A stretch of 64,000 bases of DNA from Sporomusaceae bacterium (GTDB taxonomy: Bacteria > Bacillota > Negativicutes > UBA1444). Positions 1 to 8,890 of this stretch are shown piece after piece (within the stretch, counting starts at the first letter, position 1; every line of letters starts with the position of its first letter). Under the pieces are notes generated by a model. That model searched no databases. It was not told where the DNA came from and was given only the letters and a program-made list of their open reading frames with translations. Both the position numbers and the translations under genes were made by a program. The stretch is taken from assembly GCA_018434355.1 (NCBI GenBank), contig JAHDPL010000010.1, positions 137,164 through 201,163 on the forward strand. Direction: 5' to 3'.

Positions 1-2
1 GC

Positions 3-1007
3 GAGGGGACGCCGTTGCTGAAGAATTTCCTGTTTGACATCTGCGGCTGCAAAGGCGACTGGAATATGGGCTCGTTCATCGATATGGCCGTGGCGAAAAT
101 CCGCGAACAGGTCGGAGACAAAAAAGTATTGTGCGGCCTGTCGGGCGGCGTCGATTCTTCGGTGGCGGCGGTATTGGTCCATCGGGCGGTTGGCGATCAG
201 CTGACCTGCGTGTTCGTCGATCACGGTTTCATGCGTAAGGATGAGGCGAAACAAGTGGTCCATACTTTCCGTGACGAGTTTCATATCAACCTAGTGCATG
301 TCGATGCGTCAGAGCGTTTTATGAATCGGGTCGCTGGCGTGACCGAACCGGAAAGCAAACGAAAGATCATCGGCGAGGAATTCATCCGGGTGTTTGAAAG
401 CGAAGCGGAAAAAATCGGCGCTTCCGACTTCCTGGTACAGGGGACCTTGTATCCGGACGTGATTGAGAGCGGTACCTCGACGGCGGCGGTGATCAAGAGC
501 CATCACAATGTCGGTGGGTTGCCGGAAGATATGAAATTTGCCCTGGTTGAACCGCTGCGGGAACTGTTCAAGGACGAGGTTCGCCTGCTAGGAGCGGAAC
601 TGGGGTTGTCGGAAGAGATCGTCCAGCGGCAGCCGTTTCCCGGCCCGGGTCTGGCGATCCGCATCATCGGCGAAATCACGGCGGAACGGCTGGAGATCCT
701 GCGGGAAGCCGATGCGATCGTGCGGGAAGAGATCCGTAACGCTGGGTTGCATCGCAAGATCTGGCAATCGTTCGCCGTTTTGCCGGCGCTCAAGAGTGTC
801 GGGGTCATGGGCGATGAACGGACCTACGCCTATACGGTCGGCATCCGGGCGGTGGAAAGCGAGGACGGCATGACGGCCGACTGGTCGCGAATGCCTTACG
901 AAGTCCTCGACAAGATGTCGCGCCGGATCGTCAACGAGGTCAAGGGGGTCAACCGGATCGTCTATGATGTGACTTCGAAACCTCCCTCGACGATTGAGTG
1001 GGAATAA
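3..1007 (+). CDS. guaA: GMP synthase (glutamine-hydrolysing), C-terminal part
   Basis: This is the 3' portion of a gene that begins before the window; the frame is open from base 3 and no start is present. GuaA aminates XMP to GMP using ATP and glutamine-derived ammonia. What remains is the ATP-pyrophosphatase domain, with the PP-loop GLSGGVDSS near the start, and the dimerisation domain ending in the typical KPPSTIEWE terminus. The amidotransferase domain must lie upstream. The gene precedes the purine operon but is separated from it by a promoter and riboswitch, so the two are probably regulated separately. Confidence 0.97.
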   Translation, partial: EGTPLLKNFLFDICGCKGDWNMGSFIDMAVAKIREQVGDKKVLCGLSGGVDSSVAAVLVHRAVGDQLTCVFVDHGFMRKDEAKQVVHTFRDEFHINLVHVDASERFMNRVAGVTEPESKRKIIGEEFIRVFESEAEKIGASDFLVQGTLYPDVIESGTSTAAVIKSHHNVGGLPEDMKFALVEPLRELFKDEVRLLGAELGLSEEIVQRQPFPGPGLAIRIIGEITAERLEILREADAIVREEIRNAGLHRKIWQSFAVLPALKSVGVMGDERTYAYTVGIRAVESEDGMTADWSRMPYEVLDKMSRRIVNEVKGVNRIVYDVTSKPPSTIEWE

Positions 1008-1055
1008 AATACCGAACGATTATTATTAAAATTTAATTAAAGTTCATATTTCGGG

Positions 1056-1085
1056 TTGACATGGTTTTCGGCTCACTGATACAAT
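1056..1085 (+). promoter_or_regulatory. Sigma-70 promoter of the purine operon
   Basis: TTGACA at 1056-1061 and TACAAT at 1080-1085 are separated by 18 bp. It lies directly upstream of the riboswitch, so transcription would begin near 1092 and include the whole aptamer. Confidence 0.8.
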
Positions 1086-1134
1086 GGTAATGCAATCATT
1101 ACCGCCGTATGTTTTTGAGCTGTCTCAAAAGTCT

Positions 1135-1280
1135 TACGTGCGAAAGTGCGCCTAGGGTTCCGCACGGCCGACGTTGCCCGTGCCGTTCAGTTTTGAACGG
1201 GTGAATGTTGGTGTGGCTGTGACCAAGTGGCGCAGGCGCCTATGCGCTACACCGAGGGGACAAAAGCCCGGGCGGGGAGG
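1135..1280 (+). ncRNA. ykkC-family riboswitch, probable PRPP (subtype 2b) class
   Basis: Two hallmark ykkC blocks are present. CTAGGGTTCCGC lies at 1152-1163. ACACCGAGGGGACAAAAG followed by CCCGGG lies at 1249-1272. Between them are hairpins, including GTGGCGCA paired with TGCGCTAC at 1227-1249. The canonical guanidine-I core block (CTGGTCCGAGAG) is absent. The RNA sits upstream of seven de novo purine genes. ykkC subtype 2b RNAs in front of purine genes are known to sense PRPP, the substrate of PurF, so that ligand is the best guess; ppGpp (subtype 2a) is the alternative. No guanine aptamer in tandem was recognised. Confidence 0.85.
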
Positions 1281-1321
1281 TTTCGCTGATTTAGTTACGC
1301 GAAGCTCCCCGCTCGTTTTTT
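1272..1321 (+). terminator. Intrinsic terminator forming the riboswitch expression platform
   Basis: GCGGGGAG (1272-1279) pairs with CTCCCCGC (1305-1312), extended by TTCGC (1282-1286) with GCGAA (1299-1303), and is followed by a T run from 1316. The 5' arm starts at the last conserved base of the aptamer, so ligand-dependent folding could exclude the terminator. PRPP riboswitches usually switch genes on when ligand is bound; that is inferred here. Confidence 0.85.
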
Positions 1322-1351
1322 ATCGCTAAAAATATTGAAGGAGGGTCAGTT

Positions 1352-1843
1352 GTGAAGGTTGCCGTTATCATGGGAAGCGATTCCGACTGGGATGTCATGG
1401 CCCCGGCAGTGGAAGTGTTGAAGGAGTTTGCGATCGAGACCGAAGTGGTCGTGGCCTCGGCCCATCGGACACCGGACAAAGTGCATGAATTTGCCGAAGG
1501 AGCGGCAGGGCGCGGCGTGGGAGTGATCATCGCGGCGGCTGGCGCCGCAGCGCACCTGCCGGGCGTGGTGGCCGCCTATACGACATTGCCGGTGATCGGT
1601 GTGCCGGTGAACAGCACTTCTCTCGGCGGCATGGATGCCCTGCTCAGCATCGCGCAGATGCCGGCGGGAATTCCGGTGGCATGCATGGCGATCAACGGGG
1701 CGAAAAACGCCGGACTGTTCGCTGCGCAGATCCTGTCGACTTCTTCGCCGAGCTTGCAACGCAAGTTCCGTGCTTACCGCAAAACGATGGCCGAACAGGT
1801 CGAGAAAAAAGCGCAGAAACTGGCGGCAAAGCTCGAAAGCTAG
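1352..1843 (+). CDS. purE: 5-(carboxyamino)imidazole ribonucleotide mutase PurE
   Basis: First gene of the operon. It starts at GTG after the strong ribosome site GAAGGAGGG (1337-1345). The 163-residue protein has the PurE Rossmann-like fold with GSDSDWDVM near residue 8, the SAHRTPD loop near residue 41 and LLSIAQMPAGIPV near residue 105. It looks like class I PurE, which rearranges N5-CAIR to CAIR and normally needs PurK; no purK is in the window. It acts in the cytoplasm at the carboxylation step of purine synthesis. Confidence 0.96.
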   Translation: MKVAVIMGSDSDWDVMAPAVEVLKEFAIETEVVVASAHRTPDKVHEFAEGAAGRGVGVIIAAAGAAAHLPGVVAAYTTLPVIGVPVNSTSLGGMDALLSIAQMPAGIPVACMAINGAKNAGLFAAQILSTSSPSLQRKFRAYRKTMAEQVEKKAQKLAAKLES

Positions 1844-1895
1844 GAAAATAATGATGTGATTAATTTTGAAAATCAAAATTTTGGAGGGTGACAGC

Positions 1896-2606
1896 ATGGA
1901 AGAGAAACAGTTGTACGAAGGAAAAGCGAAAAAGGTGTTCGCCACGGCGAATCCCGATGAATACCGCGTATATTTCAAGGACGACGCTACGGCATTCGAT
2001 GGAACCAAACGCGGCACCATCATCAACAAAGGCATCATCAACAACAAGGTGTCGGCCTTCTTCTTCAACCTGCTTGCCGAGCACGGAATTCCCCACCACT
2101 TTGTCAAACTTATCAGCGACCGCGAGATGATCGTCAAAACGCTGAAAATCCTTCAGGTCGAAGTGGTTGTGCGCAATGTGGCGGCCGGCAGCCTGGCCAA
2201 ACGGATCGGCTGGGAAGAGGGAACCAAGATGCCGATGCCGGTGCTGGAGCTATACTACAAAAACGACGAATTGCATGACCCGTTGATCAACGAATACCAC
2301 ATTCAGGCGATGGGGTTGGCGACACCGGAGCAGCTCAGCGAAATCAAAGCCTATGCGCTCAAAATCAATGACATCCTGTCCGCGTACCTGAAAACCAAAA
2401 ACGTCGAACTGATTGATTTCAAACTGGAATTCGGCGTGCACAAAGGGCAGGTCATCCTTGGCGACGAAATCTCGCCGGACACTTGCCGGCTGTGGGACAG
2501 CGAAACCAAGCAAAAACTGGACAAAGACCGTTTCCGCCGCGACCTCGGCAATGTGGAAGACGCCTACCGCGAAGTGCTGAAGCGGTTGACCGGCGAGGTC
2601 ATGTAA
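1896..2606 (+). CDS. purC: SAICAR synthetase PurC
   Basis: PurC condenses CAIR with aspartate in an ATP-dependent step. The start is the ATG at 1896, eight bases after GGAGG (1883-1887), giving [15 protein letters not shown] and 236 residues, the usual short bacterial length; an upstream TTG at 1866 lacks a ribosome site. Family blocks [23 protein letters not shown] and [11 protein letters not shown] are present. It lies between purE and purF with only four bases before purF, so it is clearly co-transcribed. Confidence 0.96.
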   Translation: MEEKQLYEGKAKKVFATANPDEYRVYFKDDATAFDGTKRGTIINKGIINNKVSAFFFNLLAEHGIPHHFVKLISDREMIVKTLKILQVEVVVRNVAAGSLAKRIGWEEGTKMPMPVLELYYKNDELHDPLINEYHIQAMGLATPEQLSEIKAYALKINDILSAYLKTKNVELIDFKLEFGVHKGQVILGDEISPDTCRLWDSETKQKLDKDRFRRDLGNVEDAYREVLKRLTGEVM

Positions 2607-2610
2607 ACTG

Positions 2611-4071
2611 ATGAACGAGGATAAACTGCATGAAGAATGCGGGATTTTCGGCATCTATGCACCTGGAGTCGATGTAGCGCTTAACACCTATTGGGGTCTC
2701 TATGCCCTGCAGCATCGCGGCCAGGAAAGCGCCGGCATCTGCGTGGCCAATGGCTATGCGATGGACATCCGGCGCGGCATGGGGCTGGTCAACGAAGTGT
2801 TTCGCGATTCGCTGCCGGAAATGCCGGGTCATATCGCAATCGGTCATGTGCGCTACTCCACCACTGGTTCCAGCCTGGCGGCGAATATTCAGCCACTGTT
2901 GGTTTCCTACGCCGGCGGCCGCATCGCGATGGCGCACAACGGTAACCTGACCAATGCGCCGCTGCTGCGCAAAAAACTGGAACAGGGCGGCAGCGTATTT
3001 CAGACGACGGTCGACAGTGAAGTGATCGTCAACCTGATCGCCCGTTCCAAAAAGAAGAATGTCGAGGACCGGATTGCCGAAAGCATGAATCAGGTCGAAG
3101 GCGCCTACTGTCTGGTGATTATGACCGAAGACCGTTTGATCGGCGTGCGCGACCCGAACGGCTTCCGACCGCTCTGCCTGGGCCGGATGCCGGACGGCGG
3201 CTGGGTGTTTGCCTCGGAGTCCTGTGCGCTCGACGCGGTCGGCGCGATGATGATCCGCGATGTCGAACCCGGCGAGATGCTGATCGTCGATGGAAAAGAA
3301 CTGCGTTCGCGGCGTCTGGTTGCCGAGAAGCGACCGCCGGCGCTGTGCGTATTCGAATATATCTATTTCGCCCGACCAGACAGCGTGATCGACGGGCAGA
3401 GCGTTCATTTGGCCCGCTTGGCGATGGGGCGTCAATTGGCAATTGAAAGCGGCTTGAAAGCAGACATCGTCATTTCGGTGCCGGATTCCGGCACAACAGC
3501 CGCGCATGGCTTCAGTTCTCAATCCGGGATTCCATTTGCCGAGGGATTGATCAAAAACCGTTACATTGGGCGGACCTTTATTCAACCAGAGCAGAAAAAA
3601 CGCGACGCCGGCGTGCGGATCAAACTGAATGCGGTGGCGCCGGCAGTAGCAGGAAAATCCGTCATCATGGTCGACGATTCGATTGTCCGTGGCACGACCA
3701 GTGGCCGGATCGTGCGGATGCTGCGCGACGCCGGTGCGAAGAAAATTCATATGTGCGTCAGTTCGCCGCCGATCGTATATCCCTGCTATTATGGCATTGA
3801 CACCACCGCCCGCAAGGAGCTGATCGCCAGTTCCAAGACGATTGAGCAGATCCGCCGATACATCGGCGCCGATTCCCTATATTACTTGTCGCTGGAAGGC
3901 CTGCACAAAGCAGTGACGCAAGTGGCGCTGGGGGGGCTATGCTCCGCATGTTTCCACGGTGAATATCCGACCGAGGTCGCCTGCGCTAAGGAATTGGAAG
4001 GCTCAAAATTTGTCTTTGAAGAAACGGCTTGCGCCATGGGGCAAAAACCGAAAGGGAGGAAACGCCCGTGA
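2611..4071 (+). CDS. purF: Amidophosphoribosyltransferase PurF
   Basis: First committed enzyme: transfers glutamine ammonia to PRPP, giving phosphoribosylamine. It is 486 residues. A short N-terminal propeptide (MNEDKLHEE) precedes Cys10, the catalytic nucleophile of the class II glutaminase domain. The phosphoribosyltransferase half contains the PRPP loop VIMVDDSIVRGTT. Cysteines matching the [4Fe-4S] ligands of the Bacillus-type enzyme are visible in CVFEYIYF, YPCYYGI and GLCSACFHGEYPTEV, so it is probably the oxygen-sensitive Fe-S form. The stop codon overlaps the purM start. Its substrate PRPP is the likely ligand of the upstream riboswitch. Confidence 0.97.
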   Translation: MNEDKLHEECGIFGIYAPGVDVALNTYWGLYALQHRGQESAGICVANGYAMDIRRGMGLVNEVFRDSLPEMPGHIAIGHVRYSTTGSSLAANIQPLLVSYAGGRIAMAHNGNLTNAPLLRKKLEQGGSVFQTTVDSEVIVNLIARSKKKNVEDRIAESMNQVEGAYCLVIMTEDRLIGVRDPNGFRPLCLGRMPDGGWVFASESCALDAVGAMMIRDVEPGEMLIVDGKELRSRRLVAEKRPPALCVFEYIYFARPDSVIDGQSVHLARLAMGRQLAIESGLKADIVISVPDSGTTAAHGFSSQSGIPFAEGLIKNRYIGRTFIQPEQKKRDAGVRIKLNAVAPAVAGKSVIMVDDSIVRGTTSGRIVRMLRDAGAKKIHMCVSSPPIVYPCYYGIDTTARKELIASSKTIEQIRRYIGADSLYYLSLEGLHKAVTQVALGGLCSACFHGEYPTEVACAKELEGSKFVFEETACAMGQKPKGRKRP

Positions 4072-5135
4072 ACGAGAAACAACCGGAGCAGGGGCTGAGC
4101 TATCGTGACGCCGGGGTGGACATCGACGCGGGAAATCGTTCGGTTGACCTGATGAAAGCGCATGTCCGGGCCACCTTCCGCAAGGAAGTGTTGTCGGACA
4201 TCGGCGGTTTTGGTGGGCTGTTCGCCCTGGATATGAAAAAATACGCCGAACCGGTGCTGGTTTCCGGCACGGACGGCGTGGGAACGAAACTGAAACTGGC
4301 GTTCATGATGGACCGGCACGATACGATCGGCCAGGATGCGGTGGCGATGTGCGTCAACGATATTCTGGTGCAGGGTGCGGAGCCGCTGTTCTTCCTTGAC
4401 TATCTGGCGGTCGGCAAGCTGGAGCCGGAAAAAGTCGCCAATATCGTCAGCGGCGTGGCAAGGGCCTGCAAAGAGTCTGGTTGTTCCCTGATTGGCGGCG
4501 AGACGGCCGAGATGGCAGGTTTTTATCCGGATGGCGAATATGATGTGGCCGGGTTTGCTGTCGGCGTGGCCGAAAAATCACGCCTGATCACCGGCGAGAC
4601 GATTGCGTCCGGTGATGTATTGCTCGGTTTGCCTTCGACCGGCGTTCATTCCAACGGGTTCTCGTTAGTGCGCAAGATCTGTTTCGATCATCAGAAATTC
4701 ACGGTGGATACCCATGTGCCGGAACTCGGCAAGACATTGGGTGAAGAATTGCTGACACCGACGCGATTGTATCCGAAGGTTTGCCTACCGCTGATCGAAA
4801 ACTATCAGATCAAGGGAATGGTCCATATTACCGGCGGCGGATTTTACGACAATATTCCCCGGGTGTTGCCGGCAGGCTGCGGCGCGGTGGTCAATACGGA
4901 AAACTGGCCGCGTCCGGAAATCTTCTCTTTGTTGCAAAAGTGGGGTCAAGTGGCCTGGCCGGAGATGTACCGGACGTTCAATATGGGAATCGGCATGATC
5001 CTGGTTGTTTCCGAACAGACGGCGCCGCTGGTGCAACGGGCCCTGGCCGAGCAGAACGAGATCTGTTACCGGATCGGCCGGGTGGTGACCGGCGATCAGA
5101 CAGTAGAGCTGAAGGGAGGCGTGTTTGGTGCGTAA
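4068..5135 (+). CDS. purM: Phosphoribosylformylglycinamidine cyclo-ligase PurM
   Basis: PurM closes the imidazole ring of AIR using ATP. The GTG start at 4068 overlaps the purF stop and follows AAAGGGAGG; it yields LSYRDAGVDIDAGN, the conserved N-terminus. The 355-residue protein has the DGVGTKLKLA motif and GGETAEMAGFY of the AIR synthetase fold. The purL, purQ and purS genes for the preceding FGAM synthetase step are not in this window. Confidence 0.97.
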   Translation: MNEKQPEQGLSYRDAGVDIDAGNRSVDLMKAHVRATFRKEVLSDIGGFGGLFALDMKKYAEPVLVSGTDGVGTKLKLAFMMDRHDTIGQDAVAMCVNDILVQGAEPLFFLDYLAVGKLEPEKVANIVSGVARACKESGCSLIGGETAEMAGFYPDGEYDVAGFAVGVAEKSRLITGETIASGDVLLGLPSTGVHSNGFSLVRKICFDHQKFTVDTHVPELGKTLGEELLTPTRLYPKVCLPLIENYQIKGMVHITGGGFYDNIPRVLPAGCGAVVNTENWPRPEIFSLLQKWGQVAWPEMYRTFNMGIGMILVVSEQTAPLVQRALAEQNEICYRIGRVVTGDQTVELKGGVFGA

Positions 5136-5775
5136 AACGATTCTGGGCGTTCTGGTGTCAGGTCGCGGCAGCAACCTACAGGCGATTCTCGATGCGATCA
5201 ACGCAGACCGGCTGAATGCCAAGATCGGTGTGGTGATCTGCGACAATCCGGATGCCAATGCCTTGCGCAAAGTTGCCGGAACCGGCATCCCGACAGCTGT
5301 GATCGAACGCCGGAATTTTGCCGCCAAACAGGACTTTGAAGCGGCGGTCATTGCCCAACTCGACCTGCACCATGTCGAACTGGTGGTGCTGGCCGGATTC
5401 ATGCGGATTCTCAGCCCGCGTTTTATCAACCGGTTCCCGGCGCGGATCATGAATATTCACCCGGCGTTATTGCCGGCCTTCCCAGGCTTGGATGCGCAAA
5501 AGCAGGCGATAGAGTACGGCGTGAAAGTGTCGGGCGCGACGGTTCATTTCGTCGATGAAGGAATGGATTCCGGCCCGATTATTCTACAGGAAGCGGTGCC
5601 GGTCGAAACAGAGGACACGGTGGCAAGCCTGTCCGAGCGGATTCTGCATCTGGAGCATCGGCTCTATGTGCGGGCGATTCGGCTGTATTGCGAAGGCCGG
5701 ATCAGCATCGACGGCCGGGCGGTTAAGATTTTGCCGCCACGGCAAAAACCAAAGGAAGAAGGCGAGTTGCATTGA
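5128..5775 (+). CDS. purN: Phosphoribosylglycinamide formyltransferase PurN
   Basis: Transfers a formyl group from 10-formyl-tetrahydrofolate to GAR. It starts at GTG 5128, overlapping the last codons of purM, after GAAGGGAGG. The 215-residue protein has LVSGRGSNLQAI at the N-terminus, LAGFMRILSPRF and the catalytic block NIHPALLPAFPG, with His and Asp in place in HFVDEGMDSGPII. The stop overlaps the start of purH. Confidence 0.96.
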   Translation: MRKTILGVLVSGRGSNLQAILDAINADRLNAKIGVVICDNPDANALRKVAGTGIPTAVIERRNFAAKQDFEAAVIAQLDLHHVELVVLAGFMRILSPRFINRFPARIMNIHPALLPAFPGLDAQKQAIEYGVKVSGATVHFVDEGMDSGPIILQEAVPVETEDTVASLSERILHLEHRLYVRAIRLYCEGRISIDGRAVKILPPRQKPKEEGELH

Positions 5776-7313
5776 AGGCGAAACGGGCGTTGATCAGTGT
5801 ATCGGACAAGACAGGCGTGGTCGAGTTTGCCAAAGCGTTGACGGCGCTGGGAATCGAGATCGTCTCGACCGGCGGCACGATGCAGACGTTACAACAGGCA
5901 GGCATCCCTGTCATCTACATCAGCGATGTCACCGGCTTTCCCGAGATGATGGACGGACGGGTAAAGACTCTGAATCCCTATATCCATGGTGGAATCCTGG
6001 CGGTGCGCGACAACCCGGAACATGCGGCGGCGATGCAGGAACATGGAATCTGCCCGATCGACCTGGTGGTCGTAAATCTGTATCCGTTCCGGCAGACAAT
6101 TGCCAAACCGGGAGTGACCCAGGAGGATGCGGTAGAAAATATCGATATCGGCGGGCCGGCGATGGTTCGCAGCGCGGCGAAAAACTTCCGTTATGTGAGC
6201 GTGGTGGTCAACCCGGCCAGATATGACACGGTGCTGAAGGAATTGCAGGAGCAGGGCGAAGTGACGCTCGCGACCCGCATGGCGCTGGTCCGGGAGGCCT
6301 TTACCCATACCGCAGAATATGATGCGGCGATTTCCCGCTATTTCTCGCAACAGACCGGCGAAGGCGAGTATCCGTCGACGTTGATTTTGCCTTGGGAAAA
6401 ACTGCAGGATTTGCGATACGGCGAAAATCCCCATCAGACTGCCGCTTTTTATCGTGACAACGCGGCGACCGGCGGCGTTGCCCATGCCCGCCAACTGGCC
6501 GGCAAAGAGCTGTCTTTCAATAACATCGTCGATTTGGAAGCTGCGTATGCGATTGTCAGTGAATTTGCCAAACCGGCGGCGGCAGTGATCAAGCATACCA
6601 ACCCCTGCGGCACGGCTACTGCCGAAGACATTGCTACGGCCTACAAACTGGCTTATGAGGCGGATCCGGTCTCGGCATTCGGCGGCATTGTCGCACTGAA
6701 CCGACCGGTTGACGCTGCGACGGCGCAGCAACTGACGGCGATATTTCTTGAGGCGGTCATAGCGCCGGCTTTCGAAGCTGCGGCATTGGAGATTCTCACT
6801 GCCAAGAAGAATGTGCGGTTGTTGGAAGCGGCGTTGCCGCAGGCTGACGCCAAACAACGCTATGATATCAAGACCGTATCCGGCGGCATGCTGATTCAGT
6901 CTACAGATACAGCAGATGCGCTGCAAACTGAATGGAAAACCGTCAGCAAAAGACTGCCGACGCAAGCGGAACTGAAGGAATTGGAACTGGCCTGGAAAGT
7001 GGTCAAGCATGTGAAGTCGAACGCGATCGTGATTTCCCGGGATGGCAGGACGATCGGCGTGGGGGCCGGTCAGATGAACCGGGTCGGTTCGGCGGAAATC
7101 GCACTGAAACAAGCCGCTGAAGCGGCGCGCGGCGCTGTGATGTCGTCGGATGCGTTCTTCCCGTTCCGCGATACCGTGGATGCGGCTGCCAAGGCTGGAA
7201 TTACCGCAATTATTCAGCCGGGCGGCTCGATGCGCGATGAGGAGTCGATCGCTGCGGCCGATGAACACGGCATTGCGATGATTTTTACCGGGATGCGCCA
7301 TTTCAAACATTAA
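5772..7313 (+). CDS. purH: Bifunctional AICAR transformylase / IMP cyclohydrolase PurH
   Basis: Catalyses the last two steps to IMP. It is 513 residues, starting at TTG 5772 after AAGGAAGAAGG and overlapping the purN stop. The N-terminal cyclohydrolase domain starts [12 protein letters not shown] and contains STGGTMQTL. The C-terminal transformylase domain carries the KHTNPCG block and SDAFFPFRD, and ends MRHFKH. A 473-residue open frame runs antisense through the gene but has no family features. Confidence 0.97.
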   Translation: MKAKRALISVSDKTGVVEFAKALTALGIEIVSTGGTMQTLQQAGIPVIYISDVTGFPEMMDGRVKTLNPYIHGGILAVRDNPEHAAAMQEHGICPIDLVVVNLYPFRQTIAKPGVTQEDAVENIDIGGPAMVRSAAKNFRYVSVVVNPARYDTVLKELQEQGEVTLATRMALVREAFTHTAEYDAAISRYFSQQTGEGEYPSTLILPWEKLQDLRYGENPHQTAAFYRDNAATGGVAHARQLAGKELSFNNIVDLEAAYAIVSEFAKPAAAVIKHTNPCGTATAEDIATAYKLAYEADPVSAFGGIVALNRPVDAATAQQLTAIFLEAVIAPAFEAAALEILTAKKNVRLLEAALPQADAKQRYDIKTVSGGMLIQSTDTADALQTEWKTVSKRLPTQAELKELELAWKVVKHVKSNAIVISRDGRTIGVGAGQMNRVGSAEIALKQAAEAARGAVMSSDAFFPFRDTVDAAAKAGITAIIQPGGSMRDEESIAAADEHGIAMIFTGMRHFKH

Positions 7314-7332
7314 GCGAACTGGAGGTTACGAC

Positions 7333-8604
7333 ATGCGAATCCTGGTCGTGGGCGGCGGCGGACGTGAACATGCCCTGGTGTGGAAGCTGGCCCAAAGCCC
7401 CCGAGTGACAAAAATATATTGTGCGCCAGGCAATCCGGGCATCGCTGCACTGGCGGAATGTGTAAACATCTCGACTGACAACGTCAAAGCACTGTGCGGT
7501 TTTGCTCAGGAACACAATATTGATTTGACGGTGGTCGGTCCAGAAAAACCGTTGACAGATGGAATCGTCGATTACTTTGCGGCGCGGGGCCTGAAGGTGT
7601 TCGGGCCCAGCCGGGAAGCGGCGCAGCTGGAAGGATCGAAGAGCTTTGCCAAGGAACGGATGCAAAAATATGGCGTTCCGACCGCTGAATTTGCGGTATT
7701 TGATTCGGCGGCGGCAGCCAGGGCTTATATTGAAGCAAAAGGGACCGGTATCGTGGTAAAAGCCGACGGCCTGGCTGCCGGTAAAGGCGTCGTGGTGGCG
7801 GAAACGGCGGCGGAAGCACTACAGGCGATTGACGAAATCATGTTGAAAAAAGTGCATGGCGACGCCGGTTGCCAGGTTGTGCTGGAAGAACGTCTGATTG
7901 GCGAAGAAGCTTCGTTGTTGGCCTTTACCGATGGGTTCACCGTGGTGCCGATGGTGGCGGCGCAGGACCACAAGCGGGTCGGCGATGGCGATACCGGGCC
8001 CAATACCGGCGGCATGGGCGCTTATGCGCCGGCGCCGGTGATGACGCCGGAACTGCTGTCCGAAGTGCAACAGACGATTCTGCAACCGATGATCGATGGT
8101 CTGCGCAACGAAGGCATCCTTTATCAGGGATGCTTGTATGCCGGATTGATGATGACGGCGACCGGTCCTAAGGTCATCGAGTTCAACGCCCGGTTCGGCG
8201 ATCCCGAAACGCAGGTGGTATTGCCGCTACTTGACGGCGATCTGCTGCCGGTGCTGGAGGCCTGTATCGATGGCGCCCTGGCGGAAACCGAGGTGCGTTG
8301 GCAAAACGGGGCCACGGTCTGTGTAGTGCTAGCGGCCGGCGGTTATCCCGGTGAATACCGCAAGGGCGACGCCATCGCCGGATTGGCGGCAGCTGAAGCA
8401 AAAGGGGCAATGGTTTTCCATGCCGGAACGGCACTGAACGGCGAGTCGGTTGTGACCAGTGGCGGGCGGGTGCTTGGCGTGACTGCGGTGGCGGAGGATA
8501 TCGCGGCAGCGGTGGCAAAAGTTTACCCCGCCGTGGAGCAGATCAAATTCGCTGGAATGCAATATCGTAAGGACATCGCCCACAGAGCGCTGAATAGGAA
8601 CTGA
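7333..8604 (+). CDS. purD: Phosphoribosylamine-glycine ligase PurD
   Basis: ATP-grasp enzyme joining glycine to phosphoribosylamine. It has 423 residues with ATG after GGAGG. N-terminal VLVVGGGGREHAL-type motif, ATP-grasp residues in VVKADGLAAGKGV, GPNTGGMGAYAP and the metal-binding EFNARFGDPE are all present. It is the last gene of the purine operon; a MITE-like element and then a terminator follow. Confidence 0.97.
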   Translation: MRILVVGGGGREHALVWKLAQSPRVTKIYCAPGNPGIAALAECVNISTDNVKALCGFAQEHNIDLTVVGPEKPLTDGIVDYFAARGLKVFGPSREAAQLEGSKSFAKERMQKYGVPTAEFAVFDSAAAARAYIEAKGTGIVVKADGLAAGKGVVVAETAAEALQAIDEIMLKKVHGDAGCQVVLEERLIGEEASLLAFTDGFTVVPMVAAQDHKRVGDGDTGPNTGGMGAYAPAPVMTPELLSEVQQTILQPMIDGLRNEGILYQGCLYAGLMMTATGPKVIEFNARFGDPETQVVLPLLDGDLLPVLEACIDGALAETEVRWQNGATVCVVLAAGGYPGEYRKGDAIAGLAAAEAKGAMVFHAGTALNGESVVTSGGRVLGVTAVAEDIAAAVAKVYPAVEQIKFAGMQYRKDIAHRALNRN

Positions 8605-8610
8605 GTTAAA

Positions 8611-8818
8611 GGAACCGCTGAATAATTCGTTTTCTGTTGATTGTCATCAAGATTCGCATCGACTTGCGACTGATTTTGTCGGTCGGCCAGAAAAGCTCCA
8701 TCCGTCGCTTCTAGCCTTAAATCAACATCCCTGTTGATTTAACCAGACAAAATTACGTCACTGCGTCGGCGAATTCTACGACTCCAATCCAAGGAAAACT
8801 GCTTTATTCAGCGGTTCC
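8611..8818. mobile_element. MITE-like palindromic element, 208 bp, non-coding
   Basis: Perfect 15-bp terminal inverted repeats GGAACCGCTGAATAA (8611-8625) and its complement (8804-8818) are flanked on both sides by TAAA (8607-8610 and 8819-8822), a possible 4-bp target duplication. The two halves are imperfect complements along most of their length (for example GATTTTGTC near 8672 with GACAAAATT near 8746). The centre holds a perfect 11-bp hairpin, TTAAATCAACA with TGTTGATTTAA (8717-8742). No reading frame is present, so any transposition would need a transposase in trans. Confidence 0.7.
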
Positions 8819-8831
8819 TAAAGACCTAAAG

Positions 8832-8873
8832 ACTGTTGCTGATCCAGGATTCTGGCTCGACAGCAGTTTTTTT
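8832..8873 (+). terminator. Terminator of the purine operon
   Basis: ACTGTTG (8832-8838) pairs with CAGCAGT (8861-8867) around an inner CCAG/CTGG stem, followed by seven T. It lies beyond the MITE-like element, so the element is inside the purD transcript. Confidence 0.75.
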
Positions 8874-8890
8874 CGTTACGCTGGATTCGG

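Noticed and set aside
1086-1134. Guanine aptamer in tandem with the PRPP riboswitch
   Set aside because: The stretch has only a small hairpin (GGTAATG/CATTACC) and none of the conserved purine-aptamer core.
2599-3750. Open frame of 383 residues antisense to purF
   Set aside because: No ribosome site or domain, and the sense strand encodes an intact PurF.
5889-7310. Open frame of 473 residues antisense to purH
   Set aside because: It is rich in Arg, His and Gln, has no family motif and mirrors a clear purH gene; typical antisense shadow in GC-rich coding DNA.
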